A stretch of DNA of 55,958 nucleotides from Solidesulfovibrio fructosivorans JJ] (GTDB taxonomy: Bacteria; Desulfobacterota; Desulfovibrionia; Desulfovibrionales; Desulfovibrionaceae), in assembly GCF_000179555.1 (NCBI RefSeq), contig NZ_AECZ01000025.1, forward strand, positions 39 through 55,996, in the 5' to 3' direction. The notes beneath the pieces were generated by a model, which was given only the letters and a program-made list of their open reading frames with translations, searched no databases and was not told where the DNA came from. Each line of letters starts with the position of its first letter. The stretch's first letter is position 1. Made by a program: the position numbers and the translations under genes. This document shows positions 18,310-25,956 of this stretch, in pieces.

Positions 18310-19422
18310 ATGCCCACCGCCGCTCCACTCATCCGCCTCCGTTCCGGCCACCTGATCGGCTCGGGCTGTCCCGCCTTCCTGGTGGCCGAAATCGGCAACA
18401 ACCACCAGGGCAGCCTGGAAACGGCCCGGGAGATGGTCCGCGCCGCGGCCGTAAGCGGCGCCAGCGCCGTCAAATTCCAGAAACGCGACATGGCGGCCCT
18501 TTTCACCAAGACCGGCCTGGACGCGCCCTATGGCGGCAAGAACAGCTTCGGCCCGACCTACGGCCGCCACCGGGCCGCGCTGGAGCTTTCCGGCGAGGCG
18601 CTCGCCGAACTCAAGGCCCTGGCCGAATCGCTGGGACTCACCTTTTTCGCCTCGGCCTGGGATGCCCCGAGCCTGGCCCTCTTGCTGGATCTCGGCGTGG
18701 AACTGCTGAAGATCCCCTCGGCCGACCTCGTCAACCTGCCGCTTTTGCGCCAGGCCGGGGAAACGGGCCTGCCCGTGATCCTCTCCACCGGCATGAGCGG
18801 CCTGCCCGAGGTGGACGCGGCCGTGGCCGAACTGCGCCGCTACCATGACCGCATCGTGATCCTGCACTGCAACAGCTCCTACCCCTGCCCCGACGAGCAG
18901 GTGGGGCTGCCGCTGATCGACGCCCTGCGCCGCCGCTACGGCCTGCCGGTGGGCTATTCCGGCCACGAGCGCGGCCTCGGCCCGACGGTCGCGGCAACGG
19001 CCTTCGCCCCGGCCGTCATCGAACGCCACTTCACCCTGGACAAGACGCTCCCCGGCACCGACCACCAGGCGTCGCTGTCGCCCACGGAATTCGCGACCAT
19101 GGCCGCCATGGTGCGCGAGGCCGAGGCGGCCCTTCGCGTCACGCGAAAGCGCGTCTTTCCCGGCGAGGTCAGCGCGGCGGCCAAGCTGCGCAAGTCCGTG
19201 GTCTTTTCCCGCGACCTGCCGGCCGGGCACGTGGTCTCCCCCGAGGACCTGACCGTCAAATGCCCGGGCACCGGGCTGTCGCCGCTTTTGCTCGACGCCA
19301 TCGCCGGCTGCCTGCTTACCTGTCCGGTACGCCAGGACGACATGGTGTCCTGGGACATGCTGGCCGCCCGGGAATCCGCCGGGGAGTCCCTCTCCTTCAA
19401 GGCCGCCCAGCCCGGATTCTAA
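18310..19422 (+). CDS. NeuB-family nonulosonate synthase (sialic/legionaminic acid type)
   Basis: 370 residues. The TIM-barrel half begins with FLVAEIGNNHQGSLETA and has the KFQKRD strand, FFASAWD, the STGMS motif and the LHCNSSYPCP strand; YSGHERG and the ERHFTLDKTLPGTDHQASL segment match NeuB/SpsE proteins that condense phosphoenolpyruvate with a hexosamine derivative. The C-terminal 70 residues form a SAF (antifreeze-like) domain (KSVVFSRDLPAGHVVSPEDLTVK). GGGAG upstream supports ATG 18310 rather than the TTG at 18292. Which nonulosonate is made cannot be read from the sequence. No cytidylyltransferase or epimerase gene accompanies it. The product might decorate flagellin or a surface polysaccharide. 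Confidence 0.9.
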   Translation: MPTAAPLIRLRSGHLIGSGCPAFLVAEIGNNHQGSLETAREMVRAAAVSGASAVKFQKRDMAALFTKTGLDAPYGGKNSFGPTYGRHRAALELSGEALAELKALAESLGLTFFASAWDAPSLALLLDLGVELLKIPSADLVNLPLLRQAGETGLPVILSTGMSGLPEVDAAVAELRRYHDRIVILHCNSSYPCPDEQVGLPLIDALRRRYGLPVGYSGHERGLGPTVAATAFAPAVIERHFTLDKTLPGTDHQASLSPTEFATMAAMVREAEAALRVTRKRVFPGEVSAAAKLRKSVVFSRDLPAGHVVSPEDLTVKCPGTGLSPLLLDAIAGCLLTCPVRQDDMVSWDMLAARESAGESLSFKAAQPGF

Positions 19423-19618
19423 GCGCCCTCCGGGTCGCAGGCCCCGTGCCCCACGCGATGGGGACAGGCGCGGCCCAGGGACACCCGCTTTTTCGCGCCG
19501 GCCTGACCGGCATTTCTTGTTGGAATCCCCTTGCCGCGCGGCCGCACGCCCCGCGCCCCCGAAGCGATCGCCCGGGGGCACGCGGTCCTCTGGCGACGCG
19601 GGCCAGGCGGATACGAAC

Positions 19619-21988
19619 TCAAATCGCGTCGAGCGGGCCCGGACAAGCGGCCCGGTCGGCTTCCTGTCCGGGCGCATCGGGCAGGCCAAGCGGGGCGCGG
19701 CGGTCGCGCACGAAGGAATTGCCGGGCTGGGCCTTGGCGTATTTTTTCACCGCCGCCGCCCGCAGCCCCAGCTCGTCCATGGTCACGGGCACGGCAAAGG
19801 CGCAGTCGATGACGCCCATGGAGATGGTGAGCAGGTCGAACCGGCCCACCCGGCCGTCGCGGCCCTGGCCCTCGATGTAGCCGCGTTCGCGGTCCTCGGC
19901 GGTGTAGAGGGCCGAGGAGGCGGCGGCGAAGGATTGGGCCACGGCCCGGCAGATCGGCTCCGCCGCGGGGCCGTCGCACAGGATGACGAAATCGTCCCCG
20001 CCGACATGGCCCAGGAAATCGTCCTGGCCGCCATGGGCGCAAAGGGCCTCGCCCAGGATGCGGGCCGTCAGCAGGATGGCCTTGTCCCCGTCCTTGAAGC
20101 CGTAGACGTCGTTGAAGACCTTGAAGTTGTCGAGGTCGGCGTAGATGAAGCAGGTCGCCCGGCCGGCGGCGGCGCGCCGGGCGATCTCGCGCTCGATGGC
20201 CACGTTGCCGGGAAGGCCGGTCAGCGGGTTGGCCCCCTTGGCCATCTCCACCTGGACGCTGGCCAGGGCGTCGAGGATTTTCTGCACCGACACCAGCCCG
20301 GAAAGCCGGCCCCGGCAGGTGACCAGGATCGGATCGTAGAGCTTGTCCCGGTCCCGGGCCATGGCCGCCTGGGCCGCCACCTCCACCGGCGTGTCCCACT
20401 CCACGGCCAGGGGCGAGGGGTCCATGATGCGGCCCACGTCGCGGCGCAGGAACAGGGACAGGCCGTACTGGGAGCTGAGCAACTTGTCCAGGTGCTGGCT
20501 CATGATGAGCCCTTCTGGCCGGCCGGCCTGGGTCACCACCACGGTGTGCACGGATTCGTTTTCGTCGAAGAACTGTTTGACCTCGCCGATGGTGGCGCTT
20601 CGCCCCACTTGTTGGGGGCGCTCGGCCAGATCGTTTATGGGCGAGGAGCACTTGAGCCCGTCGGCGGCCATGTTCGCGCCGCGCACGATGGCCAGACGCG
20701 GCCCCTCGTCCAAAAGCGCGGGCGTTTCCGCCGGCCGGCCCAGGAAAAAGCCCTGGCCGAAATGCGCGCCGAGGCGGATCAGGCAGGCCAGCTCCGCCTC
20801 GGTCTCGATGCCCTCGGCCACGATGCGGCAGCCGACCTTTTCCGAAAAAGTGAGCAGCGTCTCCATAAGCGCCCGCTTGACCGGATTGGCGTCGATGCCG
20901 CGCACGAGCGACATGTCGATCTTCATGAAATCCGGCTGGATCTCGGCGATGGAGACGAGCCCGGAATAGCCCGTGCCCACGTCGTCCACGGCCACGCCGT
21001 AGCCGGCGTCGCGGTAATGGGCCAGGGTCCGGTGGAACAGGTTGAAGTCCTTGACACTGTGGCGCTCGGTGATCTCCAGCACCACGTCGTGGGGCTCCAT
21101 GCCGTACTTGTCCAAAAGCCGGCGCGTCTCGCCGGGGGTGAACTGGGGATCGAGCAGCGTACGGGGATGGACGTTGCAAAAAAGCTTGGCCCCGGGCTCG
21201 CGCTTGGCGAATCCCCGGATGGCCGCTTCCCGGCAGATTTTTTCCAGGGCGAAGATGGCCCCGGCCTCCTCGGCCACGTCAAAGAGCATGGCCGGGGATT
21301 CCAGCGTGCTGTCCCGGGGGCCACGGGCCAGCGCCTCCCAGGCGAAGACCGAACCAGCCCGCAAATTGACGATGGGCTGGAACACGGCCCGCACCCGGCG
21401 CAGTTCGAGAATCTCGCGGAATTCGCGCAGCGCCGGGGCCAGCGCCCCGCCCTCGCCCCCGCCGGCCCGCCGGGACGCCTCGGCCACGGCCGAGGCCAAG
21501 GCCATGTCGAGTCCGGCCGCCCCACGGCTTATGACCCTGGCCGCGCCGCACCGCAGTTCCACGCCCTGGCCGGTCAGGCGCACCGACTCCTGGCGCAGCC
21601 GACCGCGCACATCCAGCCGCAGCATCGCGGCCAGGCGATCGAGGGCCTCGGCGTCGTCATCCTTGTGGCCGACGATCACCAGCACGCGGGACGGCTCGAG
21701 CACCTCGATCAAAGCCAGGGGATACTCCCGGGTGCGCTGCCCGGCCACGCGCCGCACCTCCCGGGCCATGGTCCCGGCCAGGGTTTCGGCCACCTCGGGA
21801 CGAAACAGCCGGCGGAGCAAGGAAAAATCCTGGATTTCCAGCAGGACGAGACCGAGAAAACCGCCTTTGGCGATATGCCCGGCCACGCGCTCCCGGTGCT
21901 CCCGCTCCAAAAAGCCCAGGAGCTGACAGCCATCGAGGGGGCCACCCTCCGGGATACGAACGCTCTCAACACACGACGAGAACTGCAT
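19619..21988 (-). CDS. EAL-CBS-GGDEF cyclic-di-GMP protein
   Basis: 789 residues, no membrane segment. An N-terminal stretch (about 20-160) resembles a decayed GGDEF fold. The EAL domain (about 190-435) keeps EALARG at 218, NVHPRTL, EITER, DDVGTGYSGL, KIDMSLVRGID, AEGIET and QGFFLGRP, so phosphodiesterase activity is plausible. A pair of CBS-like repeats (about 455-590) follows, then a GGDEF domain (about 595-770) whose signature is GGDDF at 663-667, an Asp in place of the usual Glu. Whether it makes cyclic-di-GMP is unsure. CBS domains usually bind adenine nucleotides, so activity may be tuned by energy charge. AAGGAAG before the ATG at 21988 selects this start over the ATG at 22003. It is divergent from nuoA and convergent with the NeuB-family gene across 196 featureless bases. 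Confidence 0.92.
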   Translation of the reverse strand: MQFSSCVESVRIPEGGPLDGCQLLGFLEREHRERVAGHIAKGGFLGLVLLEIQDFSLLRRLFRPEVAETLAGTMAREVRRVAGQRTREYPLALIEVLEPSRVLVIVGHKDDDAEALDRLAAMLRLDVRGRLRQESVRLTGQGVELRCGAARVISRGAAGLDMALASAVAEASRRAGGGEGGALAPALREFREILELRRVRAVFQPIVNLRAGSVFAWEALARGPRDSTLESPAMLFDVAEEAGAIFALEKICREAAIRGFAKREPGAKLFCNVHPRTLLDPQFTPGETRRLLDKYGMEPHDVVLEITERHSVKDFNLFHRTLAHYRDAGYGVAVDDVGTGYSGLVSIAEIQPDFMKIDMSLVRGIDANPVKRALMETLLTFSEKVGCRIVAEGIETEAELACLIRLGAHFGQGFFLGRPAETPALLDEGPRLAIVRGANMAADGLKCSSPINDLAERPQQVGRSATIGEVKQFFDENESVHTVVVTQAGRPEGLIMSQHLDKLLSSQYGLSLFLRRDVGRIMDPSPLAVEWDTPVEVAAQAAMARDRDKLYDPILVTCRGRLSGLVSVQKILDALASVQVEMAKGANPLTGLPGNVAIEREIARRAAAGRATCFIYADLDNFKVFNDVYGFKDGDKAILLTARILGEALCAHGGQDDFLGHVGGDDFVILCDGPAAEPICRAVAQSFAAASSALYTAEDRERGYIEGQGRDGRVGRFDLLTISMGVIDCAFAVPVTMDELGLRAAAVKKYAKAQPGNSFVRDRRAPLGLPDAPGQEADRAACPGPLDAI

Positions 21989-22233
21989 AAACTTCCTTCG
22001 CATGCGCCACAGTCAAGGCGCATGGCGCAGTCATGAGCGAAATCATCTTTCGCTACCGTGGAGCCCGTCGCGCTTGGCCGCGTCTCTTCGACATTGCCAT
22101 GACGTTTTCATGACGCCAGGCCACAGCCGCCGCGCCCGCCCCGGCAAGGCGGCCGTCACGGGACCGTGACCGGCCCGTCGCCCATGCGGCACGCCCATCC
22201 CGGCGATCTTCCTCCCTTTCCGGCCATGGCGGC
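21989..22233. other. Divergent intergenic region, EAL/GGDEF gene to nuoA
   Basis: No gene is supported here. A direct repeat, CATGACG, occurs at 22098-22104 and 22109-22115 (11-base period, one helical turn), a spacing suited to binding of two protein subunits on one face. Short minus-strand frames in this region lack ribosome binding sites and were not called. Confidence 0.35.
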
Positions 22234-22261
22234 TTGCAAAAAAAAGCGTTGCGGGTATTAT
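22234..22261 (+). promoter_or_regulatory. Candidate sigma-70 promoter of the nuo operon
   Basis: TTGCAA (22234-22239) and TATTAT (22256-22261) are separated by 16 bases, in an A-tract within an otherwise GC-rich gap. The predicted start near 22268 leaves a leader of about 54 bases before nuoA. Confidence 0.5.
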
Positions 22262-22321
22262 CGCCTGCAATCGGCCCTGTAAGCTTCATTCGGGAGCACG
22301 ACCCGGGCCGCGCGAGGATCC

Positions 22322-22741
22322 ATGCAGTCGCAGACACCGTTCACTCCCCTGGCCACGCCGTTTTCCCCCTGGGAACCGGGCGCCCTGGCCTTTCTGGTCT
22401 ATTTCGTCCTGGTGCTGGCGATCCTAGGGCTCATCCTTTTCCTCTCGGGCTTTCTGGTGCGCCGCCGGCCCACCCCGGACAAGCAGCGCCCCTACGAATG
22501 CGGCATCCTGCCCACGGGCGACGCCCGGTTCCGCTATCCGGTGCCGTTTTTCCTCATGGCCGTCTTTTTCCTCATCTTCGACGTGGAAACCGCCTATATC
22601 GTGTCCTGGGCCGTGGCCTGGCCGGAACTCGGCCTTCCCGGCTACCTGCGCATGGCCGTGTTCATCGTGATCCTGGGCCTTGGCCTGGCCTACGCCTGGG
22701 TAAAGGGCGGCCTCGACTGGAACGAGGAGGAAGGCTTGTGA
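22322..22741 (+). CDS. nuoA: NADH-quinone oxidoreductase subunit A
   Basis: 139 residues with three membrane helices (about 22-45, 75-95 and 105-125), the standard NuoA layout. The conserved [32 protein letters not shown] spans the loop and helix 2, including the Cys of the quinone-cavity loop and the FDVE motif. It forms part of the membrane arm at the junction with the quinone site of complex I. GAGGA lies upstream of the ATG. The stop overlaps the GTG of nuoBCD in a GTGA junction, so the two are translationally coupled. This is the first gene of the nuo operon. Confidence 0.97.
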   Translation: MQSQTPFTPLATPFSPWEPGALAFLVYFVLVLAILGLILFLSGFLVRRRPTPDKQRPYECGILPTGDARFRYPVPFFLMAVFFLIFDVETAYIVSWAVAWPELGLPGYLRMAVFIVILGLGLAYAWVKGGLDWNEEEGL

Positions 22742-25110
22742 CCGGCCCCCTCGACGCCGTTTTCTCGCCCACGGATCACATCATCAACTGGGCGCGCAAG
22801 AACAGCCTCTGGCCCTTTTTCTTCGGGCTGTCCTGCTGCTTCGTGGAGGAGGCCACGGCCTGGGGGCCGCGCTACGACATCGCCCGCTACGGTTCGGAGG
22901 TCTTCCGGGGTTCGCCCCGGCAGGCCGACGTGCTCATCGTCTCGGGCACGATGTTCAAAAAGATCGCCCCGGTGGCCCTTCGGCTCTACGAACAGATGAG
23001 CGACCCCAAGTGGGTCATCTCCATGGGCTCGTGCAGCAACTCCGGCGGCATGTACGACGTCTATTCCGTGGTCCAGGGCTCGGACCAGATCCTGCCCGTG
23101 GACGTCTATATCCCGGGCTGTCCGCCCCGGCCCGAGGCGCTTTTCGACGGGCTGTTGCTGCTCCAGAAAAAAATCGCCGCCGGCGAAAAGCCTACCCGCC
23201 CCGTGCTGCACCTGCCGGGCGGCAGCGAAGGCGGCCGGCGCGACCACCTCCTCGACGGGGTGAGCAAATGCCGCGATACGCGCGGCCCCGGCTACGCCGG
23301 CATCCCCATCCGGGGCACGGCCGCGACCGAACCGCGCTTTTACGGCTCCCGGGCGGACGGCATGTGGACGCCGCCCGCGCCGCGCCTGACGCTGCGCGAC
23401 GACCAGCAAGCCGTGGCCGCGGACCTTGCCGCCGCCTTCGGCGAGGCGGTGACGCCTACGCCGGACGCCATCGACATGCCGACCTATGCCGTGGCCCCGG
23501 AGCGCATCACCGAGGTGCTGGCCCATCTTAAAAGGAATGCGCCCACCCGCTTCGAGCGTCTGGAGGACCTGACCGCCGTCGACGAGACCATGCGCCGCAC
23601 GCCGCAAGGCCACGAGGCCAGCGTGGTCTACACGCTTACCTCGCTGTCCAGCCCGGGCATGGTGCGCCTGACCTGCGCGCTCCCCACACGCGACAGCGCC
23701 ATCGCCACGGCGACGGGCGTGTGGCCGAGCGCCTCCTGGTACGAACGCGAGGCGGCCGAGATGTTCGGCCTGCGTTTTACCGGGCACCCCGACCCCAGAC
23801 GGCTGCTCACCCACCGCGACTGGGTCGGCCATCCCCTGCGCAAGGACTACGAGGGCCGGGCCACCAACATGCCGCCCTTCACCGAGGACGACTGCCGCCG
23901 CCTGGAACCGGTGGACGCCAGGGAAATCCTCGGCCCGCGCGCCGACGCCGGGGACTACCTGCTCAATTTCGGGCCGCACCACTACGCCACCCACGGCATC
24001 TTCCGCTACGTGCTGGCCATGCGCGGCGAGCGGATCAAGGCCCTCGGCATGGACATCGGCTACCACCACCGGGGCGTGGAGAAAATCGGCGAGCGCCAGA
24101 CCTGGCACCAGTTCATCCCTTACACCGACCGGGTGGACTACCTTTCGGGCGTGGCCAACAACCTGTCCTACGTCACGGCCGTGGAGACGCTTACCGGCAT
24201 CGAGGTGCCGCCGCGCGCCGCCTATGCCCGGGTCATGCTGTCGGAGCTTTTCCGCATCTCCAACCACCTCATGTACTTCGGCACGTTTCTCCAGGATCTC
24301 GGCATGATGAGCCCGATATTCTACGCCCTGCGGGAACGCGAGCTGGTCCTCGACATCATCGAGACCATCACCGGCGGCCGGCTCCATCCGTCGTGGCTGC
24401 GCATCGGGGGCATGGCGGCCGATCTGCCCGAGGGCTGGAAGGAGCAGGTCGACGCCTTCATCAAAATCTTCCCGGGCCGGGTGAAGGAATACCACGCCGG
24501 TGTGACCAAAAACCCCATCGTCAAGGCCCGCTGCCGGGGCGTGGGGACCATCAGCGCCGCCGAGGCCATCGATTGGGGCGTCACCGGCCCCAACCTGCGG
24601 GCCACGGGGGTCGCCTGGGACCGACGCAAAAAGATGCCCTACGGGGCCTACGCCGATTTCGATTTCGACGTGCCGACCCGCGACGCCGGCGACTGTTTTT
24701 CGCGCTACCTCGTGCGCATGGACGAGATGCTCGAAAGCCTGCGCATCATCAAGCAGGCGGCGGATAACATGCCGGGCGGCCGCTGGCTGGCCGCGGACGC
24801 CCGCTACAGCCTGCCCCAGAAACGCGAAGCCCTCACCGACATCGAAAGCCTGATCCACCATTTCGTCAACGTCACGCGCGGCCCAAGGCTCCCGGTCGGC
24901 CAGGCCTATGCCGCGACCGAAGCCCCGCGCGGCGAGCAGGGCTATTACGTCGTCTCCGACGGCGACTGCCACGCTTACCGCATGCGGGTGCGCACCCCGG
25001 GCTTCGCCAACATCCAGGCCATGCCGCTGCTGGCCGAGGGACTGCGGGTGGCTGATTTCGTGGCCGTGCTCGCTTCCTACGATTACATTCTGCCGGATAT
25101 CGATCGATGA
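22738..25110 (+). CDS. nuoBCD: Fused NADH-quinone oxidoreductase subunits B, C and D
   Basis: A single 790-residue frame from a GTG start preceded by GAGGAGG. Residues 1-150 are NuoB with the N2 iron-sulphur ligands Cys33, Cys34, Cys99 and Cys128 ([25 protein letters not shown]). Residues about 150-225 are a linker. Residues about 225-395 are NuoC ([26 protein letters not shown]). The rest is NuoD ([37 protein letters not shown], ending [14 protein letters not shown]). The two His of the quinone-site loop are kept, although the usual GPQHP reads GPHHY. No stop or frameshift interrupts the fusion. NuoCD fusions are common; BCD fusions are known but much rarer. A 348-base gap follows before nuoE. 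Confidence 0.96.
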   Translation: MTGPLDAVFSPTDHIINWARKNSLWPFFFGLSCCFVEEATAWGPRYDIARYGSEVFRGSPRQADVLIVSGTMFKKIAPVALRLYEQMSDPKWVISMGSCSNSGGMYDVYSVVQGSDQILPVDVYIPGCPPRPEALFDGLLLLQKKIAAGEKPTRPVLHLPGGSEGGRRDHLLDGVSKCRDTRGPGYAGIPIRGTAATEPRFYGSRADGMWTPPAPRLTLRDDQQAVAADLAAAFGEAVTPTPDAIDMPTYAVAPERITEVLAHLKRNAPTRFERLEDLTAVDETMRRTPQGHEASVVYTLTSLSSPGMVRLTCALPTRDSAIATATGVWPSASWYEREAAEMFGLRFTGHPDPRRLLTHRDWVGHPLRKDYEGRATNMPPFTEDDCRRLEPVDAREILGPRADAGDYLLNFGPHHYATHGIFRYVLAMRGERIKALGMDIGYHHRGVEKIGERQTWHQFIPYTDRVDYLSGVANNLSYVTAVETLTGIEVPPRAAYARVMLSELFRISNHLMYFGTFLQDLGMMSPIFYALRERELVLDIIETITGGRLHPSWLRIGGMAADLPEGWKEQVDAFIKIFPGRVKEYHAGVTKNPIVKARCRGVGTISAAEAIDWGVTGPNLRATGVAWDRRKKMPYGAYADFDFDVPTRDAGDCFSRYLVRMDEMLESLRIIKQAADNMPGGRWLAADARYSLPQKREALTDIESLIHHFVNVTRGPRLPVGQAYAATEAPRGEQGYYVVSDGDCHAYRMRVRTPGFANIQAMPLLAEGLRVADFVAVLASYDYILPDIDR

Positions 25111-25150
25111 GATATAGTGCTATGGAAATATTGCGGAAATATGGGCTGGT

Positions 25151-25233
25151 TGGCCGGCGAGGGACTGTGACGGCCGCGCGCGGCGCATATTTGAAGAATA
25201 CGCCTTCGCGTCCGCCACAGCCCCTCGCCGGCC
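25151..25233. repeat. Long imperfect inverted repeat inside the nuo operon
   Basis: An 18-base arm (25151-25168, GGCCGGCGAGGGACTGTG) pairs with 25216-25233 with one mismatch around a 47-base loop that has its own weaker pairing (GGCGCATATT with AATACGCC). Partial complementarity continues outward on both sides. It lies in the 348-base gap between nuoBCD and nuoE, which holds no supported gene. A 121-codon open frame from 25107 runs through the repeats, looks non-coding and was not called. Confidence 0.65.
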
Positions 25234-25342
25234 CTGGCCACATGCAGCATATCCGGAAGCCATTCCCGCCTCAGAGCACCAGGGAATCCGCCGCAACATT
25301 ATTTTTGCAACATCCTCACATTTCATCCATATTTCTCCATTC

Positions 25343-25440
25343 GGGGGGTCCGGGGGGCCCGTGGCCTCCCGGCGGGGTAGTCCAGAAGGGGCAGCGCCCC
25401 TTCTGGCGGAGAGGTCCAGGAGAGGCGGAGCCTCTCCTGG
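25343..25440 (-). repeat. G-rich block plus two tandem hairpins upstream of nuoE
   Basis: Contains a GGGGGGTCCGGGGGGC block (25343-25358), a CCTCCCGGCGGGG block, then two hairpins: CCAGAAGGGGC-AGC-GCCCCTTCTGG (25382-25406) and CCAGGAGAGGC-GGA-GCCTCTCCTGG (25416-25440). It is a member of the element family found after dnaE (reading from 290), after the sulfurylase fusion (43591 on) and before 44054. Unlike those copies it is oriented against the surrounding genes. The second hairpin ends only 3 bases before the GGAGG ribosome binding site of nuoE. Confidence 0.75.
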
Positions 25441-25458
25441 CCGCCGGAGGCGCACAGC

Positions 25459-25956
25459 ATGGCATTGCCTGACGCACTGGTCGCGGACCTCAAACGCATG
25501 ATCGCCCAGGCGGAGCATCCCCGCGAGGCGGCGGTGGATGTGATGTACGCCTTGCAGCACCACTACGGGTATCTGTGCGACGAGGCCGTGCACTACGCCT
25601 CGAAGCTGCTCGGCATGACCACGCTGGAGCTGGAGTCCCTGGCCACCTTTTACGACTACCTCTACCGACGGCCGGTGGGGCACTACGTCATCCACGTGTG
25701 CGACTCTGTGGTGTGCTGGATGTTCCACCAGGATTCCATCTTCGATTATCTGTGCCGCACGCTCGGCGTGCCGCCCGGCGGCACGACCGAGGACGGCATG
25801 TTCACGGTGCTGCCTTCGGCCTGCATCGGCAACTGTCATAATGCGCCGACGATGCTCATAAACGGCCGCTTCTACAACAAGCTCACCCCCGAGCGCATTG
25901 ATGCGGTTCTTAGGGAACTGCGCGAGACCACCGAGGAGCCGGTTCGATGCAAGTAG
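25459..25956 (+). CDS. nuoE: NADH-quinone oxidoreductase subunit E
   Basis: 165 residues, thioredoxin-like [2Fe-2S] subunit of the NADH-input module. Ligands are Cys81 and Cys86 (CDSVVC) and Cys122 and Cys126 (CIGNC), the canonical C-x4-C and C-x3-C pair of cluster N1a. The N-terminal helical segment (AAVDVMYALQHHYGYLCDEAVHYASKLLGMTTLELESLATFY is the family-specific region) is complete. GGAGG lies 10 bases before the ATG. It overlaps nuoF by 10 bases. A large hairpin directly upstream may affect its expression relative to nuoA and nuoBCD. Confidence 0.96.
   Translation: MALPDALVADLKRMIAQAEHPREAAVDVMYALQHHYGYLCDEAVHYASKLLGMTTLELESLATFYDYLYRRPVGHYVIHVCDSVVCWMFHQDSIFDYLCRTLGVPPGGTTEDGMFTVLPSACIGNCHNAPTMLINGRFYNKLTPERIDAVLRELRETTEEPVRCK

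Noticed and set aside
22234-22737. Upstream extension of the nuoBCD frame
   Set aside because: The frame is open but lies over nuoA; the GTG at 22738 with GAGGAGG is the evident start.
25107-25472. 121-codon frame between nuoBCD and nuoE
   Set aside because: It runs through inverted repeats and hairpins, its composition (GGPGGPWPPGG) is simply the translated G-rich repeat, and it overlaps the nuoE start.
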